Positions 63,144 through 64,000 of a stretch of DNA of 64,000 nt are shown in pieces. Every line of letters starts with the position of its first letter. Within the stretch, counting starts at the first letter, position 1. The stretch is from CAVQLX01 sp963811605 (GTDB lineage: Bacteria; Desulfobacterota; Binatia; DP-6), in the NCBI GenBank assembly GCA_963811605.1, contig CAWESA010000013.1, forward strand, positions 248,001 through 312,000, written 5' to 3'. Made by a program: the position numbers and the translations under genes. The notes under the pieces are model-generated. The model did not search any database. It saw nothing but the letters and a program-made list of their open reading frames with translations, and was not told the DNA's origin.

Positions 63144-63722
63144 TCAGCTCCCGCTGGCGTCCGCGGGCGGCGCCTCCCCGGACGACTGCTCGACGGGGGC
63201 GCCTTCCGCGGGCGCCGCTTCCCCGGGCACCGCCTCGCCGGAACCCGCCTCCGCGGGAATCTCCTGCTGGCTGTCGTAGCGCGCCCTCGCCCGCACCGCA
63301 TCCTGCCGGTGCCGCTCACCCACCATGAAGTTCATTCCCGGAAACCCGATCTGCTGCACGCGGGCCATGAACTCGCGGATGCTGCCGTACCTCAGCTGCG
63401 AGTCGGCGCGCAGGAGAAGCCGCCGATCCGGCTCCGCGCCGTGCTGCGTCGCGAGATACTCGATGATGCCGTTCAGGTCGTATTGCTGCTCGTCGACGTG
63501 GAACTCGTTGGAGCGCGCGACGCTGACCTTGAAGGGGTTGGCGTTCCCCTCCACCTCCGGATCCACGTTGAAGATGCCGGGCAGATTGACCGGGACGTCC
63601 TGATCGAGCTGCGGTGCGACGACCATGAAGATGATCAGCAGCACGAGCACGACGTCGACCAGCGGCGTGACGTTCATGTCGGGCTGAACGGCGCGCAGCG
63701 GGACGCGTCTACGCCAGGACAC
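63144..63722 (-). CDS. ExbD/TolR-family protein (second copy)
   Basis: A 192-residue paralogue. The TM helix PDMNVTPLVDVVLVLLIIFMVVAPQL again has the relay Asp. The periplasmic part is NPFKVSVARSNEFHVDEQQYDLNGIIEYLATQHGAEPDRRLLLRADSQLRYGSIREFMARVQQIGF. A low-complexity Glu/Pro/Ala/Gly tail follows. It starts inside the exbB 3' end (14-base overlap) and ends 3 bases before the next exbD. Confidence 0.92.
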   Translation of the reverse strand: MSWRRRVPLRAVQPDMNVTPLVDVVLVLLIIFMVVAPQLDQDVPVNLPGIFNVDPEVEGNANPFKVSVARSNEFHVDEQQYDLNGIIEYLATQHGAEPDRRLLLRADSQLRYGSIREFMARVQQIGFPGMNFMVGERHRQDAVRARARYDSQQEIPAEAGSGEAVPGEAAPAEGAPVEQSSGEAPPADASGS

Positions 63723-64000
63723 GCTGCGCCGCCTGTCTGGGCTTCTGCGCCTGCGCTTCCATCTGCTCCTTGGCTTCCTCCTCCTCCCAGCCCTCGATGG
63801 TGTCGAGCAGCTCGCCCGCCGCGGCGTTGAGCGCGCCCTCGTCGCGAGCGATCTTCGTGCTCAGGTAGTTGTAGGCCAGCACCGCGGGGATGGCGACGGC
63901 GAGGCCGAGCGCGGTCTCGATCAACGCTTCGGAGATGCCGGCGGACACCGACGACAGGCCGCCCGAGCCGCTCGACGCGATCCCCTGGAACGCGGTGATG
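63709..64000 (-). CDS. MotA/TolQ/ExbB proton-channel protein, 3' part
   Basis: C-terminal part of an ExbB/TolQ-like protein cut by the window edge; the frame is open to base 64000. It has GISEALIETALGLAVAIPAVLAYNYLSTKIARDEGALN, the conserved final helix region of the channel family, and a helical acidic tail. With two ExbD proteins it would power TonB- or Tol-type energy transfer to the outer membrane. Confidence 0.9.
   Translation of the reverse strand, partial: ITAFQGIASSGSGGLSSVSAGISEALIETALGLAVAIPAVLAYNYLSTKIARDEGALNAAAGELLDTIEGWEEEEAKEQMEAQAQKPRQAAQRVLA

Overview
The window is a strongly GC-rich bacterial chromosome segment, gene-dense on both strands, with no phage genes, insertion sequences, rRNA or CRISPR array. 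A Gram-negative cell plan is clear: soluble lytic transglycosylase, TolQ/ExbB plus two ExbD/TolR proteins, a LolD-like ATPase and many exported proteins. Several traits fit a deltaproteobacterial-type soil or subsurface lineage, for example Candidatus Binatia/Binatota: paired acyl-CoA dehydrogenases, CaiB/BaiF CoA-transferases, aminoglycoside-phosphotransferase-like enzymes with DUF6285, methanethiol oxidase, and secreted Cys-rich proteins with Thr-rich linkers. The placement is inference; there is no rRNA or other marker here.

Layout. 1-5.7 kb: end of mpl (murein recycling), a convergent lytic transglycosylase, then the yggS-proC-yggT-yggU cluster and an FmdB zinc-ribbon gene. 5.7-9.2 kb: hydantoinase/oxoprolinase A and B. 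9.2-13.6 kb: phasin-like coiled coil, tRNA-Val(CAC), orphan LolD/MacB-type ATPase, an acyl-CoA dehydrogenase pair, a helix-hairpin-helix exported protein, and an AT-hook-like basic protein. 13.6-19.3 kb: complete seven-gene Mrp cation/proton antiporter operon (mrpABCDEFG, minus strand). 19.4-24.6 kb: SnoaL-like protein, bifunctional class II aldolase/short-chain dehydrogenase, and a DUF7064/7065-phosphotransferase-DUF6285 cluster. 24.7-28.1 kb: a co-directional histidine kinase, FixJ-like regulator and RpoD-family sigma factor. 28.1-30.2 kb: methanethiol oxidase plus SCO1/SenC. 30.2-33.8 kb: MMPL/RND and MFS transporters. 33.8-36.9 kb: a membrane-bound, PDZ- and GAF-containing sigma-54 activator with a DUF7079 partner. 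37.0-42.2 kb: DUF2760 and two Hsp70-like ATPases. 42.2-49.5 kb: class III cyclase, GH3 glycosidase, nitronate monooxygenase, TetR regulator, alpha/beta hydrolase, NnrU-like protein. 49.6-54.2 kb: ABC-F ATPase, a decayed VapBC module, then glk and zwf. 54.4-57.0 kb: secreted Cys-rich proteins and two small genes. 57.0-59.5 kb: two overlapping family III CoA-transferases. 59.5-62.5 kb: pstSCA without pstB. 62.6-64.0 kb: exbB(partial)-exbD-exbD.

Several promoter candidates share a TTG-type -35 and a TAGnnn- or TACnnn-type -10, and some lie so close to the start codon that the mRNA would be leaderless or nearly so. No gene-free stretch exceeds about 300 bases. The most unusual items are the 104-residue six-Cys tandem repeat protein and its Cys-rich neighbour, the membrane one-component sigma-54 activator, the Hsp70 pair, a perfect 10-bp inverted repeat over the sigma-factor start, and the VapBC module truncated at both ends.
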